DNA of 64,000 bases, from NCBI RefSeq assembly GCF_029227915.1, contig NC_079886.1, positions 18,948,501 to 19,012,500 of the forward strand, written 5' to 3'. The translations under genes were made by a program, and so were the position numbers. Origin of the DNA: Hydractinia symbiolongicarpus. Lineage: Eukaryota; Cnidaria; Hydrozoa; Anthoathecata; Hydractiniidae. Below are positions 1 through 10,940 of the stretch, piece by piece. Numbering within the stretch: the stretch's first letter is position 1; the number at the start of each line of letters is the position of its first letter. The notes below the pieces were generated by a model. The model worked only from the letters and a program-made list of their open reading frames with translations, was not told the DNA's origin and searched no databases.

Positions 1-1413
1 TACACCTCAACCAATTATGTCAAAGCTACTCAGAATCTTGACTAAATAGCAAAGAAAAGCTGTCCAGCCTTTAATAAAGTCGACGGTTCAGTCTGAGTTA
101 GTCTTTGTTCTAAGCAACGTAACTGCACAAAAAATAGGGCTCTTATGAACGAGAGTTCTGTTGGGAGGATTTCCTTGCAAATGCAGGTTCGTTTTTTTTC
201 GGGTAAAACTTTTTTAAGAAGTCAAAAGAATATTTGTTGTTATACAATGTCTGTGGTTTCATCTTCGCACTTGTTTAGCTAATGAACGTGGAATGTGCGT
301 TGTCCAAACAATAAGCTTCATCGGATTGTGGTTTTTTTTTAATCATTGTTATAAGTAAGTACTGATTTCCATTTTTTGATGTTACTATTCATAATCATTC
401 TTATTTTCAAAATCTTAAACTAATCTGTGGCAAATCTTTAGACATTTTTTAATACCTTTGGCGGGTGATAAAGTAGTTTTTTTATAAATTAAAAAATTAG
501 GAGAAATATTTCGAAAATAAAATTTAATTTTCGCAGGCACTAACTTTCAAAAAGTTCGCATATTTTGCGAGAATCTTTTGCGAAAGGAGAATTTGATCAC
601 ATTTTATTTTTTTTCATTTTGTACCGCTTTTGGTACTTTTCTTCAAGAGACAAAATAATGACTACTGAAGTTGAAATTCACATTTGTCTTATACGTAGTG
701 CGAGGTAAATGAGAAAAAAGAAAATTATTTTTTCAAAAAGACAAAGAAATAAAAAAATTTAATACCGACTTTTTTCAACAATTTTCGCTGGAACTAATTT
801 TGGCGACATTGACAAAAACTCGCGAAATTCGCTAAAATTAATTCTTGTAAGATATTTTTACGAAAGCATTGGGCTGAATATCCACTTGAACAGATATTCT
901 TGAAGGAAATTATGGATTTAATGCGTATCAACTTAGTCCCATGGTCTCGTGGCACGAGTCGTTATTACGAAGCCGTTATTAAATTCATTAAAAAGGCAAA
1001 ATGGCCTGGAAAAGAGGTTTAATTTAGATTTAATATAGTATAATGTAACGAACAAAAACCGCGCGAAATGTTTTGCAATAGGACTAAGGCCAAGATGTCA
1101 TAAATTGCATTGTAAAATTTGGGAAATATTCAGACTTTCTAACTTCGCGGAAATTAATTAAGGAAAAATTTAATTTTGTGAATAAAAATTGGTCAGTGGT
1201 GTTTCAAGATGTCTGAGAGAGAAATGTTGAAACATAGGGGCCACCCAAGTATCACAATCTTTTGCGTTTTTAATTCTCGCGTATATTCTAACTTCGTGCC
1301 CGCTTTCTTAGTCCTCTCTGTCATAATATAGCAAAAAGAAAGTGGAAATGAAGTTGTGAATAACAGAAATACTCTACTCCGTCAATTTTTTTCTACATCA
1401 AAAAAACTTCCCT
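1..1413. other. Intergenic, no gene seen
   Basis: This stretch lies downstream of the astacin gene. No exon-like frame with splice sites was found on either strand. It contains scattered TTCGCG/CGCGAA-type AT-rich sequence (about 520-850) that resembles similar sequence near 26.4-26.7 kb and 29.8 kb, probably a diverged dispersed repeat. Confidence 0.5.
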
Positions 1414-4014
1414 TTAATTACAATTGTAATACTTCTTCATCTCTTTAATGTCTCCATCGCTCAGTTTGTCTCGTTGACCTATTTGAACTCCCTTTTTCTT
1501 TGGCTCGATTGTGTGTTGCCAGGGCCATTTTGAAAATGCACTTTTGTCGTAATGCATGATGGAATTGTAATCATACGGAAGAGCAAGGTCTTGCACTTCG
1601 GAACGTTTGTATTTTCGAAAGTTTACAGCAGCTCCTAGATAACAACAAAAAAAGGTTTCCTTGCAAAACTTTAATTCAGTTTTAAAGTTGCTAAGCAGTG
1701 ATTAAGCATAATATTCAAATTTTATAAGATTTGAGCTATACGCTTGTCAGATTTAGACTGTGACGTAGAAAATAAGGATTCTTCACAGTGCATCGCTTTT
1801 CTAGGACCAGGTAGTAGACGGTTTGCTTTGTGTAGTGTCTCAACGGAAAGTACTAACCACTTTGAATGTTACCATATTTAATGGTGACGTAATCATCCCG
1901 ATCAGGTCGACTTTGCTCATGATAAAATCCAAGTGCATGTCCTATCTCATGGATAACGATACCAGTTTTTCTGCAAAACTTTCCCAATGATAATGGTTGA
2001 CTGCCTCCTGTTCGACCAACATGTGAATAACATCTAAATAAAGAATTAAGAAAGTAAGAAATTTTTTTAAAAAATTTTAAACTTCGTAATCTGTCTTTTA
2101 AATTCTGAGGTTTTCTCATATTTCTTCCGACATAGTTTATTTACACGTTATATTAAAATACTTGAGTACAGTCAATATCTTTTTAACAGCAGGTCAAAAG
2201 ATAGGTCTCGTTCCCATGGATGCTTGCCTTTTTCATCTGCAGGTCGGCAGCTCGTGAAGTAAGTGATTGCGGCCCTGATATCAGGTACAAACCATAGGGA
2301 CGAAGATAAAAGTTTGGATACATTTAAAAATCTATGTTATATTTCAGAAGTGTTCTATTAACAACATTGTCCACTAGAGGTGCAAGGGCTCAGAAGTAAT
2401 TTTCTTTGTGCAAGTTAGAAATACCTCCGACACATACCGTATCCCAATAGAAAGTAAACAAAAAATCTTCAAAAAAGATCTTCCGATGTTTAGAAACACG
2501 TTTGTGAAAATTCTTACTTTCCAAATCCATCATCAATAAATCGGATATAATCTCTTTGATCTGTTCTTGGAACGAAACGTATGCACGTATTCTTCTCCCA
2601 TTCTTGCATTGCTTTTTTGATAGCTTTTTCTGCACCAGAGAAAAAGCATCCCCAAAAATGTTTCGAACATTCTAGAAGAGCGGTAAGTGTTGGTTACAAA
2701 CATAAGAATCTCACCAGACAGTAGAAACTTTAGTTAAAGAGGGAGAAAATTTTGTCCTGCAGCTCCCAACTTTCTTCCCAAGACCTTTTTATTGCTATTT
2801 GGTAGCAGAGATTGTGCAAACATAAATCAGCAAAAAATATGGGGGGACGAGGTGCTGGAATTCCTTGGGAAAGAGGTGCTAAAATTCCTTTCTCCAATCA
2901 AAGAATGCTATGGACAAAAGAAGGACAAAGAAAAGTGATACTGTTGCGGAACCAATAATGTTTGCTAAAATATAAATGAATTGCAGGGAGGTTTATTACA
3001 TTCTCCCTTATATGTTCTTACTTAAGCCTTTTGATATGACGTATGGGACGACTCCACCAGGCCATCGGTATTGACTTTTAGCAGTCACTTTTTCAGCGAA
3101 CGGTTGACCAGGTATTCTTTTTCTTTCTTTAACTTTTGGCGCAACATCTCCACCATCAAGCGCTATGTTGATTTTACTCATTGGTAATATCATGTCTCCC
3201 TCGAATACATAGCCGCCATATTTGGCTAAAAAGTAAAACACAATTACAATTCTGAAAATCTTCCCAATCTAGCTAGTTTATTGCTTGCACTTACGAGAAG
3301 AAACATTTAACATTTTTAAACATAGATTGAAAGCTAGTTTCATCGACATTTCATCAATTTGTAAAGTTTTAAGATCGTCGAGTCGTAAATGAATAAACGT
3401 AAGAGTAAGCTTTCGTCGCAAACGTGAATATCTCACAAAAATAAACTTCTCTGTATCTCTTCAGGAATAAAAGGACTTCCACGAATGCTCGCTGAAATAG
3501 ATTGCTTTGCGCAATTCGCTAGTTGCATGTTAATTCCATCTAAATTTTTTGATAAGTAAGTCAGTAACGGGAACTTTTACCGTCCTTGGGGATTCAATCC
3601 TAACGGCTAGGTCTTTCTCCCCTCCAACTGTAACTATGTTATTTTACTGCCAGAGATACCTTTAACTTGCCTGCCTGCCACACAAGCCAGTTCGGGGCCA
3701 GTAGATGGCATTAAATGGACTGTAAACACTGCATTTAAAGTGCGCCGAATTAAGAATCGAAGTTGAAACCTTATAAATACAAATCGAATGCGCTACAACA
3801 AACAGGTTTGTAGTGATTCTAAAGTGGCATAGTGACAGTGTCGTATTTTTTCATTTGACAACAGTGAACTAAACTGATCAGCAGCAGTTGTTAGTGAAGG
3901 CTTTTTAAAGCAAAACAAATGTCAACAAAAAATATTACCTTGAAAAGTTGGTTTTCCTTCGCTGGTTGGAACTAAAGCTATCACAAGAAACAAGGCAAGG
4001 TATCTTCCAATCAT
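1414..4014 (-). CDS. Secreted astacin-family (M12A) zinc metalloprotease, five exons, 262 aa
   Basis: Exons (high to low): 4014-3939, 3225-3022, 2629-2518, 2033-1858, 1634-1414. All junctions are GT-AG and phases join to 263 codons. The product starts with a hydrophobic signal peptide (residues 1-20). A short propeptide follows with FEGDM (33-37), the aspartate-switch motif of astacins that caps the catalytic zinc. The mature domain begins near SQYRWPGG. The zinc site is [12 protein letters not shown] (His159, Glu160, His163, His169) and the Met-turn is SIMHY (Met216, zinc Tyr218). Cysteines flank the core as expected for two disulfides, the last in the terminal YYNCN. No EGF, CUB or ShK domain follows, so this is a minimal astacin (compare crayfish astacin). 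It is likely an extracellular digestive or matrix protease. A SINE copy lies in intron 1. Confidence 0.93.
3551..3799 (-). repeat. tRNA-derived SINE (family A), copy 1
   Basis: This lies inside intron 1 of the astacin gene. Read on the minus strand, a decayed tRNA-like head (GTAGCGCATTC...) is followed by GGCGCACTTTAAATG, a CATCTACTG segment, a GGCAGGCAGGCAAGTTA segment and a tail with AACATAGTTACAGT. The same ordered blocks occur in the copy at 36471-36973. The promoter part is degenerate here. Confidence 0.65.
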
Positions 4015-5272
4015 GATTACTCACAGCTAGTGGAAAAAGTGCTTTGCTTTAGATAGTTGATTTTAAAGAATTATATCAAACTTGTTTCCAGACTTCTTTG
4101 CCTTGCTATACTTCTTGTGGTCAAAGAAACCGATATCAAGATTCGGCGGGATGTATGTTATAAGATAATATTATTTTTTCAGATTTTTAATGAAAACATG
4201 TTTTTGGGTCACGAAGGAGTGTAAAAATAAATTTCGTTACCAGGACTCTTATACACATTTGATTTTTACAACTACGGGAGGTCCGGAGAGGGAACCAACG
4301 AAGTCAACAAAGTTATATTTTCTTACACAACGCGGATAAATACAAATGAATAATGCGAAACGAGTTAAAGCCAACGTAACTAGCTGTGGCATATGACTGT
4401 TTAATCTTTCATATTTTTGTGACACTTCCGTTGACGTGTGTCATAGCAGAGTTAAAGGGGAATGTTATATCCGTATCAATTCACGTCTTAATCTCCTGTC
4501 AAGCACACGTTTTCTCGAGTAACAGATAACAACTGATTTCTATCGATTCTGTTTCACCTTTTTTAGAGTTGTATAAGTTAATATCGCAATTTTTCATGCA
4601 CGGTTTGAACACGGGTGGTTCGAAGCGGAATCTAAGAGTTAGCGCATGCGCGGGTTTTTAACGACATCCGTGGAGGAATAATGGCGGCCGGCATCAAACT
4701 ACGTAGTCAAAACAAACCAAGAGCAAGTTTAAATCTATTGTTATCCTCCCATCTAATATTCCAATAGATCTAATTTAGCCGTAAACGAACATGTGATAAG
4801 TCAACGAAGAGGCTCAGCGAAACATTTTTGTTGTAGTGGAGCTAGGTACGAGGAACAAGACTACTCAAGTAGATGAAAGAAAAAATCAAGATTTTTGCTT
4901 ATTTGCGTTACGTTGCTAACGTCAAGGTAATTAACTTGTTATTCAGAGTTTTCTAGGGCTGTAGAAAAGTTATTTTACATCAAGGACACATGGCCCTAAG
5001 AGAAAAATACAACTTTGAAGTGCTTTCAGTTTTTTTTAATCAGAAAATGACTTTTGAAGTAGGCATATTTTTCACAGTTTCACGATAACTATCAAATACG
5101 TATGAAAGCTTCAATATCGTTTAACTAAGCCAATGTGGCATTACTGTGTTATAAATTTGCTAGAAACTGGTTAACACAAGGTTGGTTAACATAAAATATT
5201 TATATATATACATGCTAGGTAGGCGACAAAATACAGTCACATCCACTTAACAGCTAGTAGAAAATTCTGTCA
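4015..5272. other. Intergenic between astacin and RAG1-like gene
   Basis: No coding exon is recognised. At 4676-4692 there is AATAATGGCGGCCGGC in a locally GC-rich patch with CGCATGCGCG. This looks like a YY1-type promoter or start context, but the reading frame opened by that ATG closes after about 27 codons. I found no convincing terminal inverted repeat here for the neighbouring transposase gene. Confidence 0.35.
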
Positions 5273-8200
5273 CTACTCTTCCTCGCCTTTTGTAAATTTA
5301 CGCTTTTTAGCTGCTGGCTTCAAGTCTTGAGCTTCTGGATTTGTTGTCAAAAGGTGCTGTTTCATAATGTATTTGAGCCTGTCAACTGGGTTTTTGATGT
5401 TTGAATAATTTATTCTCATACGATGCAAATCGTGGTGAATAGATTCTCCACCTTGTTCACCATAAAAACCTAAGCCCGTTCTCCACTTGTTTACAAAATC
5501 CAATACATGGTCTTCTAGTATGTGCAGCTTTGGACTGATGTATATTGAAGGCCAATTAACTCTTAAATAACACATGAACTGATTGATAGATGTCTCTAAA
5601 AGTTGGTTAAACAAATTTTATAAATTGACTTTTCTACTTTTAAGCATTTCATAAAAATCAAACTTGCATATTTTACCTAAATTTGATAACATTTCTTGGG
5701 TCATAATACATGAAGAATTGAATATTGAGTGACACGAACCATACAGCTTGAACAGTTGTTCAAACTTCTTGCATGTTTCTTGACACTCCAGATATAAAAC
5801 TTGATCATCACATTGATTCTGTACAATTTCAGGAATACGATCACATAAATACTTTATGTTGCCATCCTATAATATTGTCTACTGTTTGTTGTAAACCAAT
5901 TTGTGAAATTATACTTATGCATAATACAATTTCATATTTTTCGTTTACTTTATCTTGTTTCAATACAAATTGTATAGCATTGTATTGAAACAAGATAAAG
6001 TAAACGAAAATTTTTATAAATTGCAAAAATAAATCTAACCTTGAGCATTTTATGACAATGGTTGCCAATAAAGCTTTTTCCGTGGTACGCCTGCCTCTCA
6101 ACACCAAGCTCCTGCAGTGTATCGTCTAGGGATGATACGCAAGGACCAGATCCAATTTCCAATTGGTACTTTTCTTTGAATGCTTTTATGCTTCTATGTT
6201 TCTCCTTCAGTTCAAATTCTAAGTTATCCAACTCTGGTTTGTAGTTTTTTTCAAACTCATCCTTGGTAATTTGTTTAGATATAACCATCCAGTTCATATG
6301 TTCCTGCTGGTTATCATACTCGTCCTCCAATTCTTTTGACTCATTTTGTAAATTGCTAAATATATACATATATATATACATATATATATAGATATGTTAT
6401 AAAGAAATGCAGCCCAAGATATGATTGGAAGTAGTATTAATAATAATAAAAATCTAGTAAGGTGTACATACATTAAAATTCTCATATTTGCCATAAACTC
6501 TGCAAATTTAATATTAATTTCACCATCAGTAGTTTGAGCATGAATTGTGGCAATTCTTAAATCAACTTCTTGACAGTAGCTTTCCAAGTTGTTGAACATT
6601 TTTAAATATATCCCAAGTGTTAGGTGGAGCCCTGGTATAGCCACCTATATAAAAAGTAATAAAAAATAGGTTTGCTGAATTTTCATAACATTGCACGAAG
6701 TACATTATACTTACTTGTTCTAGGGGGATGTTAAAGAAGCAATCATGTATCACATTTTGATAGTGTTTGGCGTTTTTCACTAACGATCCATTGTCACGAA
6801 ATCGCTGCAGGTTTGTGTTCAAACTGTCCAAGCTACGTTTTGGAAAAGATCCACGAATAAATTTTGGGATGCAAAGTTGGTCAGTCTTTATGCTGCACCA
6901 GAGACAACAGTGACGGCCTGTAAAATTTAAAACACTAAGGTAATTTTATAGATAGATTTTATTTTATATAAGACACATTGTATTATTGATATATAATATA
7001 CACATAATTTTTTTAAGGAATCTGAAGTGATATGTGCCCAAAGAAGGAACTTTTGAAGCTATTTTTGTTTTTCCTTAATGTGAAATTTGATATTTATTTT
7101 AATTTAATAAAACATGTCATTACCATTTGCCCCACTAATTCCATACATAGCACATAAATACTCGTAATCTCCATACATAAAGAGACGGATCTTCAAATTA
7201 TTCCACTTCTGTTTTTGTAGAATCCTAATTTGTGGTTTAAATCTTTCTAAGCAGATTCTTAAATTTGTCACGGAATCCTTTGCCTCAAATATGCTGAAGA
7301 TGGTCGTATTTTCTTTGCGATTAGGGTTTCTAATATTTGCCACTTGATAGCTCATTTTGAAACTGTTATCACCATGGTCACCACCAATTTTAACATGTAT
7401 TTCATCATCCGGTATAAATGAGTGATGAACTAATTGATTATTTTTACTCAGTTCTGTTAACCGGTTTAATATATGACCTACAACATTGTAAAGGTATACC
7501 CAAGGCTTGGGATCTACAACAAGCTGCTTATTACTACTACTAAATTTTCGAGTTAGAGGAGCTAGCTCAGCAACAAGCCCTTTCCCTATCCACTTGTCTG
7601 CAACCTGTCTTGTTGTTTTTTCAGATGCAAGTTTGATGTCAAAAGTGGCAAGCCATCGGGAAATATTTCGCATAAGGTTCCATGGCAAATTCAAGGTGGC
7701 TTTCATGGCGGCAGCAGTCTCAGCTGGAATGGAGACATGATGGATTTCTGCGATTATTTGTTTTCGCTGCTCCTTGTCACATTTTTTCATGATCGCAGCT
7801 GTTTGTTTCACAAATGCATCATTTGAATTTCCTGAAATCATGTTGATTATATTTTTAGCTGTTTTGCTCCGATCAGATAAGCTTCTTTTACTACTTTCAT
7901 TTGATAACTTTCTTGGCATGCTGATCGGTGTAACCGTTATTGGCTAAAATAAAGAAATGTTTTTTATTTTTAGTCTTTGTTAGATATATAATATATATAT
8001 ATATAGTAGAAATATGAATAATTTTCAGGTAAATGCAGAAAAATATGTATATTCTAAATGTTTATTTATATACCTGTGGTCCTTTTGTAGCAAATTGAAT
8101 TGTTTGATTCGGTAGTTTTGACTGTTTAATTTTGATACCAACCAAATGTGTCATGCATTTTTCAATAATTGTCGGTACAGGCTTAGACGGACTTAGCTTT

Positions 8201-8559
8201 AAAATGTCGTTGGGTGTCATCAATTCTGGCTCAATGGTTTTTTTCGGCCTTCCACCTTTTTTAGATTTTATAGGCCGTCCCCCTTTAGATTTAATTTTCG
8301 AGAAATTTGATGCACTGCCTTCTTTCCATCTTACTGGGCATTTTGATGTTTTTGTGCCCCGCAAATTACAATTTTGCATTGTGCAGTAACATTTATTACA
8401 AAATTTTGGTGGATGTATTTTGTTTACATCTTGCTCAAAGTCCTCCTGAAATGCTGACTGAAGGCCAGAAAGGTTTTCCTTTACAAGATAGGAAACTCTT
8501 CCATTCAAAATATTTCCACATATGCGACAAAGTTTGGTTAGATCTGTATGTTCTGCCAT
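5273..8559 (-). CDS. RAG1-like DDE transposase/recombinase with RAG1-type N-terminal zinc module, seven exons, 836 aa
   Basis: Exons: 8559-8074, 7943-7124, 6917-6715, 6644-6472, 6355-6040, 5866-5677, 5595-5273. Every junction is GT-AG and phases sum to 837 codons. Residues 11-57 hold CRICG and HPPKFCNKC, the arrangement of the RAG1 N-terminal zinc region. GGRP repeats (94-105) look like AT-hooks. The core shows GGDHGD (Asp351), MYGDYEYL (Asp421), GRHCCLWC (Cys440, Cys443), IPGLHLTLG (about 506-514), a coiled coil (about 560-625), HILEDH (His754, His759) and GEQGGES (Glu776/Glu780). Spacing Asp421 to Cys440/Cys443 (+19, +22) and His754-His759 (+5) equals, as I recall them, RAG1 Asp708-Cys727/Cys730 and His937-His942. 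GGES aligns with the RAG1 GNES glutamate. No RING domain, RAG2/kelch neighbour or terminal repeat was seen. It may belong to the N-RAG-TP/Chapaev or Transib group, or be domesticated. Confidence 0.82.
5938..6010. repeat. Perfect 31-bp stem hairpin in intron 5 of the RAG1-like gene
   Basis: The left arm 5938-5968 is exactly complementary to the right arm 5980-6010, with an 11-nt loop. It lies wholly within the 173-bp intron 5867-6039. It could be a fold-back mini-element or a small-RNA precursor; sequence alone does not decide. Confidence 0.9.
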
Positions 8560-9189
8560 TCTATAGCTATAATTATTCTAAAAAATAATATTATGTAACC
8601 AGTTTAATCGTTGCCTTTCCAATTATATTTTTTAACTTAGTCAAAAGCTTTTTGCAAACATAAAGTTTCACATTTCATGACCATAAGCTTTTTTTCCTGT
8701 CTGTGCCACCATTTTAAAAATTTGAATTTTGTTCAACTTTGATGACAAATATTTTTCAGAAAAAAACTGAAAGCAGTATGGAACTTTAAAAAATAGAAAG
8801 TATAATCCTTGGGCTTTCGTAACATATAAGTTTGATTAGGTGAAAAACTCTATATAACGTTATAGCCGACCTGTTAGCTAGGTCACTTTTTGACTCGACA
8901 TTTACCGTCTCGTCTTATTTACGTTTGTTGCGCTTGGAAACGACAACAAAATTGTTTTTTGATTTTTTCCACAGCATCTGAAGACCTTAGATGCTAGTTA
9001 AATAGATTTACATAAGGCCACGCGAGAGTAAAATTTCTGTTATCGACATTAGAAGTTGTGCCTTTATCAGCAACTTTGTTACAAAATTTTGGAAGCTCGC
9101 CCCAGACTCCCGGCAAATGCGCTTAAATTCCATTGTACGGCCGTTTGAATCACCCGTGTGAAAGCAACAACTTCTCTGAAAATTTGATA
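8560..9189. other. Intergenic between RAG1-like gene and ISL2EU element
   Basis: This is the upstream region of the RAG1-like gene. A possible acceptor just upstream of its ATG (TTTTTTAG at about 8580-8587 on the minus strand) suggests an untranslated first exon. A minus-strand open frame in 9008-9190 runs into the transposon TIR and is cut by it; it could be an interrupted host or repeat sequence. No TIR matching 4.4-5.3 kb was seen. Confidence 0.35.
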
Positions 9190-9244
9190 AATTCCCCGTT
9201 CCCTCTATACGGCTAATTCGCAATGCATTATGGTAGTTGTATTC
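9190..9244 (+). repeat. Left TIR of ISL2EU element
   Basis: Begins AATTCCCCGTTCCC and matches the reverse complement of 12834-12888 over all 55 bases, after which the sequences diverge. An ATG inside the TIR (9230) opens the transposase frame upstream of the preferred start. Confidence 0.93.
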
Positions 9245-9280
9245 CGCGAAAACGTAAACAAACCATTCGTAGTAACAAAA

Positions 9281-10852
9281 ATGGCCGAACAAGTACACTT
9301 CATCCTTAATTCTACTCAAAACCAAAGCGATATACAAAATTCTAATCAAGACAACAGTTTTTTTCAAAACTTGGGCTCTCCTGCAAGCATTGGCTCAAAC
9401 TTTTCATCAAGTTCAAGCTTTTTATTGCAAGCTAAAAGTAAAGGAGGAGGGATAACTTGCTGTGTACCTCTCTGTCAAAACAACTCAAAGAAGAATCCAG
9501 ACTTATCTTTTTATGTCATTCCTAAAGACTCAGAGCTTCGAAAGAAATGGCTTTTTATGATCAGTAGAAAGGATTTTGTACCTTCTACATCGCATAGAGT
9601 TTGCTCTGTTCATTTCACTGGTGGAAAGAAGACATATATGAACAATGTTCCCACAATAGTCCCAAAAACTATCAAACCAACAGCTAGCAAACCAAGAAAA
9701 ACTCTCAACAGTACAAACTGTAAATTGCAACTATTTTCTCCTGTGAGGGCTACGACAAATGACATTGCTGCAGAATTATCTGTGGAGGAAGAGTTAAAAC
9801 AAGAGTTGGAAAAATTGAGAGCCGAAATTAGTTGTATGAGAATTCATGAAAAGGAACTTGATCAAACTATTGAAAAACAACAAGCCACTATAAGTGACAT
9901 AGCATTTTCAATTGACCGGTTTAAACACAATGAAGCACACTTTAAGTTTTATACCGGATTCGAATCTTATAAATTATTCAAAGCAGTTTTAGAATATTTA
10001 CAACCAGCTGCAAATAAACTAATATATTGGGGTTCAAATACTAACACTGAAAATACAAAAAATATAAACTCTACAAAACGAGGCCGATCACGATCATTGA
10101 GCGCAGAAGAAGAATTCTTTATGATACTGGTTCGAATTCGATGTGGACTTTTGTTAGAAGATATGGCTGTTCGATTTAATATGTCGACAAGTCACATAAG
10201 CAGAATATTGATTACATGGACAGATTTTTTACATTCACAATTCCGTATGCTTCCAATATGGGCTTCAAAAGAAACAGTACAAAATAGAATGCCGAAATGT
10301 TTTCAAAAAAGTTACCCAAATACCCGTGTCATATTAGATTGTACAGAAGTATTTGTGGAAATGCCTACGTCATATCGCACACAGTCCAGTACCTTTTCAA
10401 ATTACAAACACCATAATACAGCAAAAGGATTAGTCGGAATAGCTCCTGATGGATCAGTGACATTTGTCTCTGATTTGTATGGTGGACGCTTTTCGGATAA
10501 ACGAATAACAAAAGATAGTGGTATATACGATTTGCTAGAGCCTGGGGATTCTGTGATGGCTGATAGAGGATTTGAGCTCGAGGAAGATTTACCTGATGGA
10601 GTAACATTAAATATTCCACCATTTTTAGATGGAAAACCTCAGCTAAGTTTATTAGAGGAAAACGAAACTAGAAGAATAGCATCTGTACGTGTACATGTCG
10701 AACGAGCAATCGAACGTATAAAAAATTACCGAATTTTACAAACAGTTTTCAAACTATCAATGGCTGCTGAACTCAATAAGATATGGGTTATTTGTTGTTA
10801 TTTAGTTAATTTTTTACCACAGTTGGTACCAGATGTAAATACGAATGACTAA
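9281..10852 (+). CDS. THAP-domain DDE transposase of ISL2EU element, 523 aa
   Basis: The start at 9281 (AAAAATGGCC) is preferred over the in-frame ATG at 9230, which lies inside the TIR; the longer form would be 540 aa. A Ser/Gln/Asn-rich leader of about 55 residues precedes a THAP zinc finger (about 58-130: CCVPLCQNN, then FVPSTSHRVCSVHF, C2CH type) for DNA binding. A coiled coil follows (EEELKQELEKLRAEI...), then a helix-turn-helix (LLLEDMAVRFNMSTSHISR) and a DDE_4-type catalytic domain. Its candidate acidic residues are in ILDCTEV, MADRGFE and VERAIERIKNYR. The frame is uninterrupted, so this protein could be active. It is convergent with the YqaJ gene, whose stop lies 90 bp downstream. 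Confidence 0.93.
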   Translation: MAEQVHFILNSTQNQSDIQNSNQDNSFFQNLGSPASIGSNFSSSSSFLLQAKSKGGGITCCVPLCQNNSKKNPDLSFYVIPKDSELRKKWLFMISRKDFVPSTSHRVCSVHFTGGKKTYMNNVPTIVPKTIKPTASKPRKTLNSTNCKLQLFSPVRATTNDIAAELSVEEELKQELEKLRAEISCMRIHEKELDQTIEKQQATISDIAFSIDRFKHNEAHFKFYTGFESYKLFKAVLEYLQPAANKLIYWGSNTNTENTKNINSTKRGRSRSLSAEEEFFMILVRIRCGLLLEDMAVRFNMSTSHISRILITWTDFLHSQFRMLPIWASKETVQNRMPKCFQKSYPNTRVILDCTEVFVEMPTSYRTQSSTFSNYKHHNTAKGLVGIAPDGSVTFVSDLYGGRFSDKRITKDSGIYDLLEPGDSVMADRGFELEEDLPDGVTLNIPPFLDGKPQLSLLEENETRRIASVRVHVERAIERIKNYRILQTVFKLSMAAELNKIWVICCYLVNFLPQLVPDVNTND

Positions 10853-10940
10853 AAATTATAAACTTTCGTACACTATATATATATATATACTAGATCATGA
10901 AATATAAAGACAAAACAATATTGTGAGGAAACAATTTTAT

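Noticed and set aside
4682-4770. Short frame from ATGGCGGCCGGC as a host gene start
   Set aside because: Frame closes after about 27 codons and no convincing donor allowed extension; kept only as a promoter-like note.
9008-9190. Minus-strand open frame running into the ISL2EU left TIR
   Set aside because: Crosses the transposon boundary and lacks family features; only its host-side part could be meaningful.
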